Source: Molanna angustata
Taxonomy: Eukaryota; Arthropoda; Insecta; Trichoptera; Molannidae
Reading direction: 5' to 3'
NCBI GenBank assembly: GCA_963576475.1
Contig: OY754970.1
Span: forward strand, 34,164,619-34,228,618
DNA length: 64,000 bases
Part shown: positions 1 through 12,545 of the stretch, one piece after another
How the letters are laid out: every line of letters begins with the position of its first letter
Numbering within the stretch: position 1 is the first letter of the stretch
The notes under the pieces: generated by a model
Seen by the model: only the letters and a program-made list of their open reading frames with translations
What the model was told of the DNA's origin: nothing
The model's database searches: none
Translations under genes and position numbers: made by a program

Positions 1-1310
1 AATAACAGTAAAAGTAATAAAATTAACAGTAAGTAGTAACAAACCAATAGCAAAATACAAAAATAAAAGTTAAACTAATAAGAAAGTTAATAGCAATAAA
101 AACAAAAGAAAAATTGTTTGATGATTTTGCAAATACTTTTTTTACTTTTGTACTAAATGCTATTATTGCTTTGTGGCAATGAATCTTTTGTACACTTGCT
201 GTACAAGAAATAAATATCGTTTTGAGATTTCTCATTGTTTTGATTGGAAGAAATCGATTAGTTTCACATCTCACGAATATAAATTATGAATATATTTAGA
301 ATCTTCCTATCAAATATCGTGTTCTTATCTTTGTGGTACATTTTAACAATAATTACCTAACTAAATTTTTAACTTTGTTTACACCATGTGTAACAAATTT
401 AAAAATTTTGTTAATATTTAGAATCGATTTAACGCCAATAAATGAATGGGTTGGAATTAATATCAATGTTCTCAGAAAATATTTATCTTAATCAATTTTT
501 TTAAGAAAATTGTAAAATAAAAATACGCGCATAAAACGGTCCATCACGTATGCAGCGAATAATGACATCAGCATGATTTAATTATTCGTCTTTTCTATAT
601 TTATTGTGATTCTTCCCATGATTTTTTGCGGATGTTTGAAAAAATAATATTTAACAATTTTTGGAGGACAAGATTTACTTTTATCCTTCATAGATATTCT
701 TTTTAAACCACAATTCATTGTTTCCAACAAAAAAGAGAAATCAGTCTATTGTCTTATATAAATTATACCACCCATGAAAACTTTTTTGTACGTCAATTAA
801 ATAATTACAAAACAATTTCTTAAAATGTAAAAATCCTGCGACGGTCCTGACGGATCGTTTGTCCATTATTTATCAGTTGAAGTACGAAAGTGCATAATAT
901 CCCAAGGTGATATATACTAGATAGGTAAGTAGGTACATATATGAACATACTACTGAAGATAGTATCTTATGTCTCTCTGATTGCCTATGCTGTTAGTTTG
1001 TCGCAGTTCATCTTAAAATCTAATCTCAACTTACATCTTCACTCAACTATAATGACTAAACTTAATACTCTAATATGTATTGCGCTAAAACAATGCAATA
1101 CAAGGGACTGTACCTTTCTAGATAAATTAATAAATATCTGGTCGATTAGAAGAGAAATCGGAATGAAGCTCATAAGTACACAATGTATAAATAAATTTGG
1201 TATGGTAAAATAAAACTAAAGTTTTCAGTTCTACTACTTTAATGACACTGACTAGTTTCGGTGGTGCTTGACTAGTGGTCACTGGAGCACTTAGAAAAGA
1301 GCCAGATTTA
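1..1310. other. AT-rich unique sequence, no gene seen
   Basis: I see no recognisable gene, RNA or repeat here. A 90-codon frame at 941-1213 begins with a hydrophobic stretch like a signal peptide, but nothing else supports it as a gene. Confidence 0.5.
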
Positions 1311-1334
1311 CATCATAGTAATTATTATTTATGC

Positions 1335-1364
1335 AAAAGGATACCACAGCAGAAACCGATTGGA
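1335..1364 (+). repeat. Fragment of the 53.4-kb palindromic element end
   Basis: The words AAAGGATACCACAGCAG and CGATTGGAT occur here with the same order and near-same spacing as at the left end of the palindromic element at 53376-53625. Only about 30 bp is shared, so this is a terminal scrap. Confidence 0.4.
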
Positions 1365-1385
1365 TGACAATACAATATTTATTGT

Positions 1386-2800
1386 CGGTATACTAAAAAT
1401 TGATAATACGTTACTTTAAAAGGATTTCGGACATCGGAATTTGCGCAGTCTCCCATTCATATATTTTTGTGAAAAATACGGTTCACTCTTATCTTCACTT
1501 TCAGTAAACGATGAGCCAACTATATCCTCATAATTACCTCTCTTTGGCACTTTTAGTGCAATATCTGCAAGGTCTTAGAGTTCTCCGAATTCTTCTCATG
1601 TTCATTATGTATTATTTCAGAGTTTTGCAAGGGGCCGTTATTAGTTCCCATAAACAGAACGGGTGGTGGTAGAGGAAGAACAGTTTCCAATCCTCTTCAA
1701 ATGTCCTCTTCGTCCTTTGTGGACAAGGATTACTTCCAAGAATATATCATTCCACTAACCCTGAGACCAAAGTCTGCCGAGGGGCCCGCCAATCAAACTA
1801 GAATTTCAGACAAACAGAAATGCACAATTGAAACAGCTCTATAAGAAATATCAATATTGAAATAATTGACTATTTTCACATAGCGTTAAAATTCTTAAAC
1901 ATAAGACAAGAAAATATTTAATGCTTATTATATGTATGTACAATGTACAATCCAATAGCTTTACTTAGTTGCGAAGAGTGTGCTCAACAAAATGGACGAA
2001 AATGGTTTATCTCCTTAGCAGTAACAACAGAATGTAATTAAAAAAGAAAAAAAATGTGATTAGTAAATAATAAAATGTGATGGCTGTAATAAAATTTCTT
2101 TTAAAATTTGACGTTTTGTTGGGAATGGTTCACGCCTTTTTAAAAAGGCCACGCGGATATAATCAACATTGACAAGTGCTGATGGACTCCCTAAATGTAT
2201 TTTGTGATTTAATTATTGAATAATTAATTCGGATTTTTTTAGACCAACGAAAAAGAAAATTGTGAGAACATAATGATATTAGGTGCCTGCCTTAGATGAA
2301 TAAGCAGATCCATATGACTGAATTTTTTTTAATAAAGTAAGGATTTTTTTTTGCATATATCATTGTATTTTTAAAACTAGTTTTTTTTATCAATTAAAAC
2401 CAAAAAAAACACCAAATTGTGATATCAGTTTTTGGAAATCGCATTAGTGATTAAAAAAATCGTATTCATTTTTTCTTTTGACAACACTCACTTTGATCGT
2501 ATATCGTTTATGTTATCATAGATAATAATAAAAAAAATATGTTATGATTATTTGTGATACCATAATTAATATATTTTCAAAATTAACTTTTTGACACATA
2601 TAATAAATTTTTATTAACATTATAAGTTTTAAAGTGATTGCTTCTTGCTCAGGACTGAGTTGTCATTACACGTGATTTAAACAAAGTTATTTTTTAATAA
2701 TTGAATAAATGACCATGACATTAGGGTCGAGTATAATAATATCCTAATATATAAACTCTGTCAGTGTCCAGTTTGATATTTTATATATATTTTAAAAAAA
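1386..2800. other. Intergenic, nothing recognised
   Basis: AT-rich DNA with homopolymer runs near 2040-2480. A slightly GC-richer patch at 1630-1800 has no open frame worth naming. No repeat partner elsewhere in the window was noticed. Confidence 0.4.
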
Positions 2801-2805
2801 AATCT

Positions 2806-2990
2806 GCCACCTCGGTACAGGCTCAGCCTAGTGAGGTGGTATATACCAAATAATCCTATAAAAAAAATGTTTCATATAACTTATTTAAATTGTACTTTTT
2901 TGTAATATTTTTATTGTTTGTAACTATATTGTTATATTTTGTTTGGTTTCAATAATAAAAAAAAATATATATATTTTTTTTGGTAAATTA
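2806..2990 (+). repeat. Hairpin plus T-rich tail, possible non-LTR 3' end
   Basis: A hairpin (GCCACCTC pairing with GAGGTGG, loop about 20 nt) is followed by T/G-rich sequence and an AATAAAAAA tail. This resembles the 3' UTR layout of the LINE at 42575-43745. No coding part remains, so the assignment is tentative. Confidence 0.25.
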
Positions 2991-3711
2991 CCTTCCTCGT
3001 CGTGGGATTTAATCCTAGTGTGACAGGCACTAGTCAAAACAACGTACATTTTTGTATACATTTAAATAAGTAAAACAAAGTTGGAATGATCTCCTATTTG
3101 TTGTCTCCGCCCAGAATAGCAAAATAACTATTGAAATATCGGAAAAATTCACGTGAAAAAATATAAGTTCACAATGCGAGCGTGAAAGTGTAATTGAATT
3201 TTGATTTTTATTTAATAATTATATTTAGTAGGTATATCCTAAACAACTATTGAACTTAATATTTTTTTTTTTGTATTCATTTTATTACGTTGATAATAAC
3301 CGAAATAAAAAGTTTAGCTAAAAGTTAACACGACATTCATTGACTGTTTGGGCGGTACGAAGTTCGCCGGTTCGGCTAGTTATTAACAAAAAAAAAATAA
3401 TCTAATAATATGGGGAAAATAATTAAAATAAATAAATGATATAACCTGTTATCAAAAATTTATGTGATTAACTTCCGACACCTATAAAAGAGAAAAATCG
3501 TAGAAAACAACATGAAAAACTTTGAAAAAAAAATGTATATTGTATCAATCAAAATATAATATATTAGGTCAGAGGACAAATTATGTAAATACTTATTTGG
3601 TTTTGGCAGTGCAGTGATACTTAATAACAATAAATGATTTGCAAGAAGAGACTTTAGCGGTTTTGGTAAATGCACGTGAATACATTAGCCGAACTAAGCT
3701 GCATTTAATGA

Positions 3712-4315
3712 ATGGAAGAAACAAACTACAGCCGCTTCTGCCGAAACGAGAAGTTGCAATAATGCATTACACATGCGGTCAACGGTACCTATAAGTACAA
3801 AAATAACCCAAAGACAATACGATGTGGACTACGCTCACTAGTATTACAGTAATTGTGCAATGTTTCAGTTAATAGTTTTAATTCATGACACATTTCGTTC
3901 AAAGGAACGAATCGTTCTGTCGAATGCCACGGTGGGAGAAACAAACTACAGCCGCTTCTGCCAAAACAAGAAGTTGCAACAATGCATTACAAAAATAATA
4001 TAAATCAATGCGTTTTGCACTACTAACAGAAATGTTTCAGTAATCTTGCAATGTTTCCTTATAGCTTTGTATTAGTTATGACGAATGTCATTCAAAGTAA
4101 CGAATCGATCAGTCTAATGCCACGGTGAAAATAAAAACTACTGCCGAAACGAAAATTTGCAATAAATTATGCATTACAAAAATAATAAACAATGCGACGT
4201 GCACTGCGAACAATACTTAATATTTCAGTAGTCATGCAATGTTTCCGCATAGTGTTCTATTAGTATAGACGAATGTCGTTCAAAGTAACGAATCGTTCAA
4301 TCTATTGCCACTTAT
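3712..4315 (+). repeat. Three-unit diverged tandem repeat, about 190-220 bp units
   Basis: Three successive units start near 3712, 3935 and 4125. Each runs from an AAACAAACTACAGCCGC-like start through TGCATTAC, TGCAATGTTTC and CAAAGTAACGAATCG to a TGCCAC end. Units 1 and 2 share the longest identical blocks; unit 3 is more diverged. No open frame spans a unit. It could be a local satellite seed or a duplicated regulatory block. Confidence 0.75.
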
Positions 4316-5849
4316 TAAAATCGTATCTATAAGTTAAATAGAAAATTTGTAAGGAATACATATATGTACAATGTACATATAACTGTATACCATCACATCT
4401 CGTCCTGAATGATACATATTTTTTTTATCTTGGCAAGTATCACCTCATATACTTCATGCATCGATTCATACAGTGTCAGTCTATGGTGCGAGATTCTTGG
4501 TATCTGTCTTTCAGTATATCGTTCACATGGTTGAGCCGCCTATTTCTTGGACAAGTCCGACCTCACGTTCCATTTCTGTCCGCTTTTTATATTACGCTTT
4601 GTAACGACTTCGATGTTTATGTTTTGAAAATTTTCGTCGTAGTTCATATTATTTTAGTAGTTACTCTCAAATTTAGTACTCTCATGTTAAGAATCGCATG
4701 AAATAAGAAAATAACTGTTGGAACGAATGTTTGTCGGCACTAAAAATTAAAATCGTTCTTATGAACGAATTCGATTTCAATTACACGAATCGTTGAAATC
4801 TGCACAAACATTAGTGTTGTTGCAGCAAGGGCCGATCTTGGTCCGTGTCTGGGCCGATATGATGGACGGTCCACGGACGGCAGGTGTATCTAAATACCGT
4901 GCGGCCCGCATAAATTACCACTGGAACACTCCTTCCCACCATCTCCCGCCCCCGCTAACGCCGTCCAAAGTGCTCTCTTGCAAGGGGTGGACAATTGCCA
5001 TTTTAAGTGCTACGGTTAAGAGTAATTAAATCATTCAAACAATATGTATGTACATTTTACGATAGCATTTTGTACGATGTATGAATTAATGATTGGCGTC
5101 AGTTTTCAATTAAGCTTAAATCACAGAGATGGAGTATAGACAACTTGGTATAGAATAAAAAAAAAAATTACGTACAGATAGCGGCAAAAACATGAGAATA
5201 TCACGTAGTTGCATAAAGATGACGAAAATTCTCAATTTTTTTGCCGGAAATTATACTTTATTTGATAAATACTTTTTACTGATTCTCATTTTCTATTCAA
5301 TTGGAGATTATTTTTCAGGGAATTATTTACATACATTCATTTAATATGTATTGCGCACAGAGTTAATTGTGCATGCATCACATGCATCATGCATCATGAT
5401 TTATTTTTCTATGGCGTATGACGTATAGTATAATTTGGTATCGAATATAAATATATGTAATTAAGAATAACAATCATATTTTCCCGCCAAACCCACATAC
5501 CTACTTAACTTATATCAAATACAAAAAATAAAATACCGGAAACTAAAAGTAAAAATACCGAAAATAAAAAAAAATACTTTAGAAATACATATATTACCCG
5601 CATAACCAAATTGACATACCGAATCAATCAACAATAATAATAATTTTTAATCTAACGAACAGTAACGTGTAAAAAACTGATTCATTTTCTATTGAAACCC
5701 TTTATTCCTTGTGATTTCATCTGTTGTTTTTATTTCTATTTTTATTTTAAAAAAACGTTGCGCACTTTTGGACTTATATAGTAAGTAATGGCCATAGCCG
5801 ACGAAATATGGAAATTAATTGTCAAACAAAAATCTATATATATATAAAG
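4316..5849. other. Intergenic, nothing recognised
   Basis: AT-rich. A small GC-richer patch lies at 4800-5000 and a short CATGCATCA repeat at 5370-5400. A 78-codon frame at 4793-5029 shows no motif and is not called. Confidence 0.4.
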
Positions 5850-6110
5850 CTATGATAGAATATCTTCTTTATGTTTGGTTAGGTTGAATGACCTGTATAT
5901 GAAGGTGGGTAATACTGGGAATAGGAAGATCAGCCTGTCCTTCAATCTTTTTGTTGGTCTTCCCGGTAATCGTATATTGTAAGGGGTTTTCCATCTTTGG
6001 AATTTTAACGATTCTATTGGCATCCATACGATCGACTTATTCTCTTCAGAAGCGTCTTCTGCTACGTTCCCTAGATTTGACTGTCTCATTTCTGACAAGA
6101 AATTATCAAA
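5850..6110 (-). pseudogene. Possible LINE C-terminal scrap
   Basis: The minus-strand frame (82 codons) includes RWKTPYNIRLPGRPTKRLKD, which has the basic GRP signature seen after the reverse transcriptase in many arthropod LINEs. The rest is not recognisable, and the opposite strand is open over much of the same stretch. Not sure; it could be chance. Confidence 0.22.
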
Positions 6111-7440
6111 ATAATAAGAAATTTAAAAAGAATTTAATTGAAAAGGGAGACTCATATGTAGTAGATCACTCAAGTGACTACTCATGGTTTCGCCAATGAG
6201 GAGGTAAAGTGACGGAATATATATGGTTGGATTGGATGTCAGTGGAATAAATTCCGCCTTCCCATTATCCAGTTCCTATGCCAATAATATGTTTACTCAA
6301 TATTTTACTCAGTGTTTCGTCAACATCGTCACCAGGAGCTGAGAGGAATGTTCCAGAGTCCTTCAGCCTTCCACATTCCTTCAGGTAGGAATTTTGTTTC
6401 ACTCTATCTGGTTTGAGTTATTTGTGCATTCCATTATAATTTGTCTTTTCCAAATATATGTGAAACCACGCACCCATTAAACACCTCAAACAAAGTAGGT
6501 ACTATCAATTCAGCAACATTTAAAAAATATTTAATTACGCAACCGCCACACCAACTCTAATAAATTGTATATTCAAATAGTTTAATAAGTATTCAATATG
6601 AACTTGTTATACCTATAATGATTCAGTGATTATTTCAAATCAATCGTGGGTTTCCCATAAAAATGGGAACTATTGTGGGTTAGTTTGACACGAATTAACC
6701 CTAAAGTACTTAAATAGATTTTTTACCCGATTGAACGTGATTCATTGTCAAATGACCGCGGTCGGTCCGATGCAAATTTGTATGAAAGGAAGGCGTTAAT
6801 CAAATAGGTTTAAATTGAAATATATGGATGACAAAGATATAATTTACGACGAGTTTTGAATAATACAAAATGCAATATTAACGACTTGTGTATTATAAAT
6901 TCCCCAACAAATGACCCATTATTTTATTTCGTAATTTATAAAGGAAAATTAAAATGAATCGACGACCATTATTCTCTCATTCTCTCTACTTTATATTATT
7001 GCAATAAAACAAATGTGTTGGTAATGTATTCTCATTATTGTCCAAATAATATTTTCCTTTCATTTATATCACATATATTTAAATAACGATAAAATAATAT
7101 ATTAAATATATTTTTTAATTTATGTACGGTAAGCCGGGTTAATTGCCACAAGGCTGATGCTCCTCTCCTAATATAAAAGAAAATTTTAAATGATGTACTA
7201 AAAAAATAAGGAATTAACTAAAGAATTGAAAAAGGTCAAGATGTTTTACATTAGGTAAAGTCTTTGTATTTGTTGTTGTTGGTGAGCTGTATTTGGGAGA
7301 AAATAGAGAAATCGGTATTTTAAATATGACCAAAGGTCATGTACCTATATTGTAATTAAAAAATGGTTGGTTAGTAGAGAAATAATGTAAAACTTAATAC
7401 ACAAATTAAACAATCTTAAAATTACATTTCGTAATATGTC
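6111..7440. other. Intergenic, nothing recognised
   Basis: AT-rich sequence. A weak SINE-C-like word (TTAATTGCCACAAGGC) occurs near 7138. Nothing else is supported. Confidence 0.35.
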
Positions 7441-7449
7441 GGATTTTTG

Positions 7450-7830
7450 TGTTGTTTTCGTCATGTGTGGGTTTGATAATGGTGAGCGATTTAAGCTATG
7501 GTTTTAAAAATGATGATTAAGACGAACGGTTTTGGATCGAAATTATGCGGAGGAGGTGTTCGAGCGGCATCGGCTTGGCATGGCTATGATTTTGGGCGAG
7601 CGGCTTTGGCTCGTCGTGGTCAAGCGGCATGGCTTGAAGAGATGCAGAAGAGCTCGCAGGTAGGAGTTACTGGCTTCGTTGTGGACGTCGCGTCGGTGAG
7701 AGCGGGACTCAAAGGAGGAGTGGTTGGAGCTCTTGATGAGGAATTTGGCGGCCATGGGTCATACCTATGCAAGAAAGAAACGCGCCAGGATTCCGTGTTG
7801 ATCGTTATTTGTTGTGTACTTTGATTGGTG
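7450..7830. other. GC-richer block open on both strands, unassigned
   Basis: Base composition rises sharply against the flanks. Frames stay open on both strands (plus 7498-7824, 108 codons; minus 7620-7889, 89 codons), as happens by chance when stops become rare. Neither translation shows a motif I know. It may be part of an old mobile element or a single-copy regulatory block. Confidence 0.35.
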
Positions 7831-8774
7831 GGTCTTCGTGAGTCTCTGTTTATATTTTTGGATAAAATAATAGTAATTTCATTGTCCAAGAGTCGGGTTT
7901 ATCTTTGGAGATATGAAAAAATGCAGGTGTGTGTCGTCTCGTAATTATTGTGTTGCGGTGAAATATGATTCATTTTGTCTCTATGAAGATGCATAGAAAT
8001 AATTGATAAATTAGAATAAATACGCCATACATAGCACATGGCATAAGATATCTTAACAAGAGTAATTATTATTTCCCCATTTTATGTAGGTTACCTTAAC
8101 ATAAATCAATTTTATTTCAATTTTATTTTTTTTTTATTTTCACAATATATGTGCCTAAATGATGTTATTATATAAATATTTCGTGAACGTACGTAAATTT
8201 GTAGTTACTGACCCTTTATTGTAGTCACATGTAATAAATATTCCAATTAAAATGCTAGAAATCATAATTATTCCAACACTAATTAATAATTATTATTTAA
8301 ATAGTAATAAAGCATATATTTTAATTATAATTGGTAATGTACTGTTCCTAATTTATCGCTATGTAAATATTTATAATATCTGGTTTATTTAAAGTTATGT
8401 ATACTACTTTCACATTATTCATAGATTATTACAAATAATGAACAGATATTCGTATAATACAAAGCTCACCATCGAAGAGACATTCAAACTTATTTTTGAA
8501 AATTAATGTCCCATCAATCCATATAATATCTAAAAACGAATGCTTTGTCTTTGTTTTGACTTTTATAAATTGAATGGAAGATTTTTGCAGGAAAAATGTT
8601 ATCAACACCTTTGGCATTTGAGGTTAGGAATAAATTTATCATGAATTTGCATTTGATCACATTTTTGAAATAAATTCCATTATGCAACATACAATTTACG
8701 TAGATGTATGATTTTCAATACTACTTTTATTTTTTTAAATTGATAATTTTCGATTTTAATGTCAACTTTGGCAG
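7831..8774. other. Intergenic, nothing recognised
   Basis: Very AT-rich, with no frame, repeat or motif that I can support. Confidence 0.4.
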
Positions 8775-10195
8775 GTCATCCGACCTTGATAGCGCGAGCT
8801 ATGGAGTTTTAACCCAAGGTCTAGTGTTTATTTTATTAAACTCTCTGGGTCTCCCCCTGAGACCTCCCCAGCTCCATATCTTGGGCAGATCGCATCCATC
8901 CGCCTCCAGCCACTCGTCTTATATCATCAGTCTTCCAACATTTCTTTTGCCCATTCTAGGTCGCCATACTAGCATTTTCTTAGTCTATTTGGAATCTGTA
9001 CTGTAGTCGGACGACATGCTCTGCCCAGCTCCACTTCTGCTCGCCAACCTTTTGGACAACGTCGGTTATTTTTGTTTTCTCTCTTATCCATAATTTAGTT
9101 TTTCTATCTTTTAACGAAATATCCAGCATTCTCCTTTCCATGCCTCTTTGTATTTTTTATTCTTCATTTGTGACCTAGCATGTTGTACTTCCTCAGTTGT
9201 TATTTCTGGAATGTCTTCAAAGCCTTTATTTGTTATTCTTTTTTTGATATCATTTTCAACTTTTCCAGCTTTCCCAGAAGTATATAGTTTTTCAAAGAAA
9301 TCTTTAGTTATTTTAACTGTTTCGAATCTTTAGTTATTTTAACTGCTCTCATTGCCATCGTTTCTACACAAAGTCATTATTTGTATTTTACCAATACTTA
9401 GTTTCTTCTGTAATACTTTTGTTCCTCCAGTGTTTCATATAACATCAGTGACCAGATTTTATCCGTATCTTGCCAGGTTTTTTTCGGACTCTTTTGTTCT
9501 GTTCAGTGTTTTATATTCTATGTATTATATTTTCCTTCTGCTCTCATTTCATTCCTCTATTAGTGATTTTGTCGCATCAGATAGTTTATCGTTTTTTTGG
9601 AAATGAATTATAATTGATATGGAAATGAATTTGGAGTTGCGGAATCAACTGCTTTCTTTATTTCACCTGTTATGCACGCACTGATTAATTTCTTCATATG
9701 TACCTGTAACGGGAAATGGTGCCCTTCTCAGTTCTGTTGTTATGGCTGCATGATACTCTACAGTTTTGGTACAAAACATGTAGTTTATGTTAAGCTTTGG
9801 TTTTCTTATTGGTTTTAATCTTTCAAATTTGGTATTGATGTTTGCTCTGACCAATATCTAACCGGTCACTATGTACTGCAAACCTTTTTAAAAAAAATAC
9901 ATCGCTGACTATGTCTTTGTGTAATAAATTTCATTGTGACTTCTCCATGTCCATTTATTTTTGGAATTTTTGTTTATTGCATATAGATTAATTTCCTGTA
10001 AGAAATTTACTAGGACATTTCCTCTTTCATTTCTTGTGCCCAGTTCGAATTTTCCCACATTTACTTCCTGTTCAGAGAGTCTTTTATCTATTTTTGCGTT
10101 GAAATCGCCAATCAAGCATGTGGAGTGTGTGATAAAGTTCCTTATACTCTGCTCCATACCATCATAGAATTCATCAGGAAGATATTGGTGCATAC
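8775..10195 (-). pseudogene. RTE-type LINE relic with reverse transcriptase deleted
   Basis: Read on the minus strand, 10193-9909 encodes part of an apurinic-type endonuclease, with FYDGMEQ, CLIGDFNAKI and GTRNERGNVLVNFLQE, the usual RTE pattern around the GDFN core. At 9854-9663 follows LVRANINTKFERLKPIRKPKLN-like linker, then DIPEITTEEVQHARSQMKNKKYKEAW near 9260-9150. The frame then changes near 9143 to MERRMLDISLKDRKTKLW and a C-terminal tail with WSWAEHVVR and RRVAGGGWMRSAQD, ending near 8775. The catalytic reverse transcriptase core that should lie between these parts is missing, so the copy carries a large internal deletion plus frameshifts and stops. It is dead and can only be a fossil. 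Confidence 0.8.
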
Positions 10196-10204
10196 ACTTG
10201 GATA

Positions 10205-10290
10205 ACCTTTAAACTATGCTATAGTTGAACGAAATCGGTCGTGATAGGATTCGAACTCGAGTCAGCACGCTAATTGCCCTGCCACCAGTC
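10205..10290 (-). repeat. SINE-A fragment (tRNA-derived)
   Basis: On the minus strand the B-box region GAGTTCGAATCC and the downstream CGACCGATTTCGTTCA match the SINE-A copies at 14873 and 58118. The anticodon-arm part has a short internal deletion. It directly abuts the 5' side of the RTE relic. Confidence 0.65.
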
Positions 10291-10786
10291 ATATTTTATT
10301 AATATGTAATTACATTTCAATTTCCTCAGATTTAATGTAAATGCTATCTACGACAGAAAAAATATAAAAAATATTTATGGCTTGAGAAGTGTCGTGAAAT
10401 ATATCAACTTTTAATATTTTAATAATATTTGTTATAGTATATCTACCTAAGTAGATTCATAAAATAAATAATTCAAATGGCAAACTAAATCATACAATAT
10501 CAAAATTCTCCATGAATGTTACTCATTATTTAGATTTTTCAAATCGATTTATGTTTTGACGATTTTCCAATTTCAGCACACTGCATGGTATCAGTGCATG
10601 TCGCAGTTGATGCACGTTGTGACATGGTTAATGGTGTTGATAGATGATATTCGGTAGGTATGTAGATAGGTGTTTATTGCGTCAATGGCGTATGACTTAT
10701 CCCATAGTAGAGATGATACCTCTGGTGCATAACGAATGATAATGACTCCAGTAAATATGATTTAGAGATGCAATATAACCTAACTG

Positions 10787-11000
10787 TTGTACACCACGCC
10801 GCCGCCGCCCGATTCCCTGAAATATATTATTAGCGTGTGCAAAACATGCGACACTATATTTATCGCTTCAACCAAACACCTCTCTGCACTCCCCTTTTGT
10901 TCTACAATGGTCTCTCCCGGAAGGAGAACTTACACAGAATTAATAATTTCATTACGATATCGTAAGAAAAGAAATCACACTGTGCTCAATATTTTATTAA
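10787..11000. other. Small GC-richer stretch, unassigned
   Basis: A plus-strand frame runs from 10787 but has no recognisable motif and ends in the (ATTT)n of the neighbouring repeat. Probably not a gene. Confidence 0.25.
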
Positions 11001-11004
11001 AAAA

Positions 11005-11180
11005 AAATATTTATTTATTTATTTATTTAGGGACAAATACAGTCTTAAAATACTAAAATGGAATAATACACTATAAAATAACTTTAATAATAATAATGTG
11101 GCGGACTTTTTGCCCGTAAGCAATAATTTCTATCAATCAACCTAGTAAATACATACGTAGCAAGTATAAATATTAAAAAT
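11005..11180 (-). repeat. Repeat D copy, probable LINE/SINE 3' tail (antisense)
   Basis: An (ATTT)n run followed by GGACAAATACAGTCTTA matches the starts of the repeats at 14515 and 48955. Read on the minus strand it would be the end of a retroelement with a (TAAA)n tail. Confidence 0.5.
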
Positions 11181-11233
11181 AAAAACTATACATTGACATT
11201 GCCCTGTTACTTCTAGATACTATCAAACATAGA

Positions 11234-11422
11234 CCTGGCAAGTCTGGTCAACCTTGCGAAATCAAACCCATCCATGTTTACCCAAATCATGGATATAATT
11301 ATCTTATGGAGTTCTATGATATCCTAAGATGTTACAGAACTTCTTAAGATAATTATATCCATGATATGGATAAATATGGATGGTTTTGATTTCGTCTGTT
11401 GACCAGACTTGCCCCCCCCTGG
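11234..11422. mobile_element. Palindromic MITE-like element, copy 1
   Basis: The ends GGCAAGTCTGGTCAAC and GTTGACCAGACTTGCC are inverted repeats. They continue inward through CGAAATCAAA, CATCCAT and ATCATGGATATAATTATCTT to a central AGTTC/GAACT region. The 20040-20178 element has the same ends and core. It is non-coding and would fold into one long hairpin. Confidence 0.75.
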
Positions 11423-11424
11423 AC

Positions 11425-11860
11425 TCCCCATGGCAACATGTTAACTCCGGGTCAGTGAGAAAACCACTACTTGTGCTAACCAGAGGTAGTCTGATGAGCA
11501 CACGCTCCATAAATTTGATCTCTCAGAAGAACTAGAGAGAAACTCTCGTTCAGAAGAGATTCACTCGCCAGAGTCATATCGGCATTAACGGGACACTGGC
11601 TGATAGGAAAGAATGCAATAAGGCTAGAGCTGGAGGCATAAGATTACTGCAGAGCATGTCAAGATGAAGAAGAAGAGATTTTCGTCCAATTTTTCTGTCA
11701 CTGTTTTAATCTCTCTAGAAATAGGAAGCTTCTTGTGAAGTTTCTTCTATGGTGATCTAGTAGACATAGCGTTAGCCGATATCGGAGACGTTATGACATT
11801 CTTTAGCCACTCAGGCTGGTTCAGGATAAGGATGAGGACAGCTCTGTTGTGGTATCACAA
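11425..11860 (+). pseudogene. Non-LTR retrotransposon C-terminus (RNase H/Cys tail) relic
   Basis: Around 11584-11770 the plus strand reads TGHWLIGKNAIRLELEA, a stop, then DYCRACQDEEEE followed by FFCHC. This is the Cys-rich tail that follows RNase H in R1/Jockey-group LINEs, where the usual pattern is TGHW...G...CR.C..EEE...H...C.C. At least two in-frame stops are present. The next stretch (to about 11830) has SHSGWF, also typical of the extreme C-terminus. Nothing upstream of RNase H is preserved, so this is a 5'-truncated dead copy. Confidence 0.65.
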
Positions 11861-11869
11861 TGGGCCAAT

Positions 11870-12300
11870 TGGCCTAAGTGTGTTCTCCTTAAGAAACGCC
11901 TCCCACAAAAAAATGCATTTACACGAAAAGATAATAAAAAATACAAGATAATATATAATACAAAAAACACAATTTAAAAATAAAAATGATAATGTCCAAA
12001 AAATATAAAGAGTATGGGATGCGAAGAGATGGGGGATATATAAATTCGGGATATAGGAATGGTAAGTGGATAAGAAGTGTAACTTCAGAAGCTTCTCGAA
12101 AACCATCACGCTAAAGCTTCTCCTATACTATAGGCCTTCCACAGCTGGGCTACGTGAGTAATTGTAAGAGAATGTGTGTTGAATTGGTATTGAGAATGTC
12201 GTATGGTTTTGAGACCTTTAATTTAGGCCATGAGAGTAAAGATGGATGAATTTCTCTTTGAGGAACTTTGGTGTGAGAGTTGTCGCTATCGTGTTACGAT
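11870..12300 (-). pseudogene. LINE reverse-transcriptase C-terminal relic
   Basis: The minus strand near 12200-12060 reads THVAQLWKAYSIGEALA, a stop, then WFSRSF. That fits the conserved LWN.LP..I......F.....L block at the end of Jockey/CR1-like reverse transcriptases. Stops interrupt it. The AT-rich remainder down to 11870 would be 3' UTR. The assignment rests on one block, so it is moderate. Confidence 0.4.
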
Positions 12301-12359
12301 ATTGTCAATTTCGATATTTTAATCCAATTTATACGAAAAGATAAAAAAATAGCATGATT

Positions 12360-12545
12360 CATGACATTCGCTCTATGTATCCCAGTTCATTCGGGGTCGG
12401 CTTCATTGTCTTCAGTTGTCGTGATCTGCGATTCTGGACTTTCTCTGTTGGGGTACCTTGCACCGCCAGCTCCATTTTTACGTCTGTCAATCATGGTGTC
12501 GGTGATTTTCCTCTAACTCGTGGCTAAGAGGGAATGCCGAAAACA
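12360..12545 (-). repeat. Probable LINE 3' end
   Basis: On the minus strand, GCCGACCCCGAATGAACTGGGAT lies where many insect LINEs have a similar GCCGACCCC...GGGATAA 3' motif, also seen at 33940-34012. No long frame remains. Confidence 0.35.

Noticed and set aside
941..1213. Small secreted protein gene
   Set aside because: Hydrophobic N-terminus only; no supporting motif, no partner, and frames of this size are expected by chance in 64 kb.
4793..5029. 78-codon gene in a GC-richer patch
   Set aside because: No domain, no signal, and composition alone explains the absence of stops.
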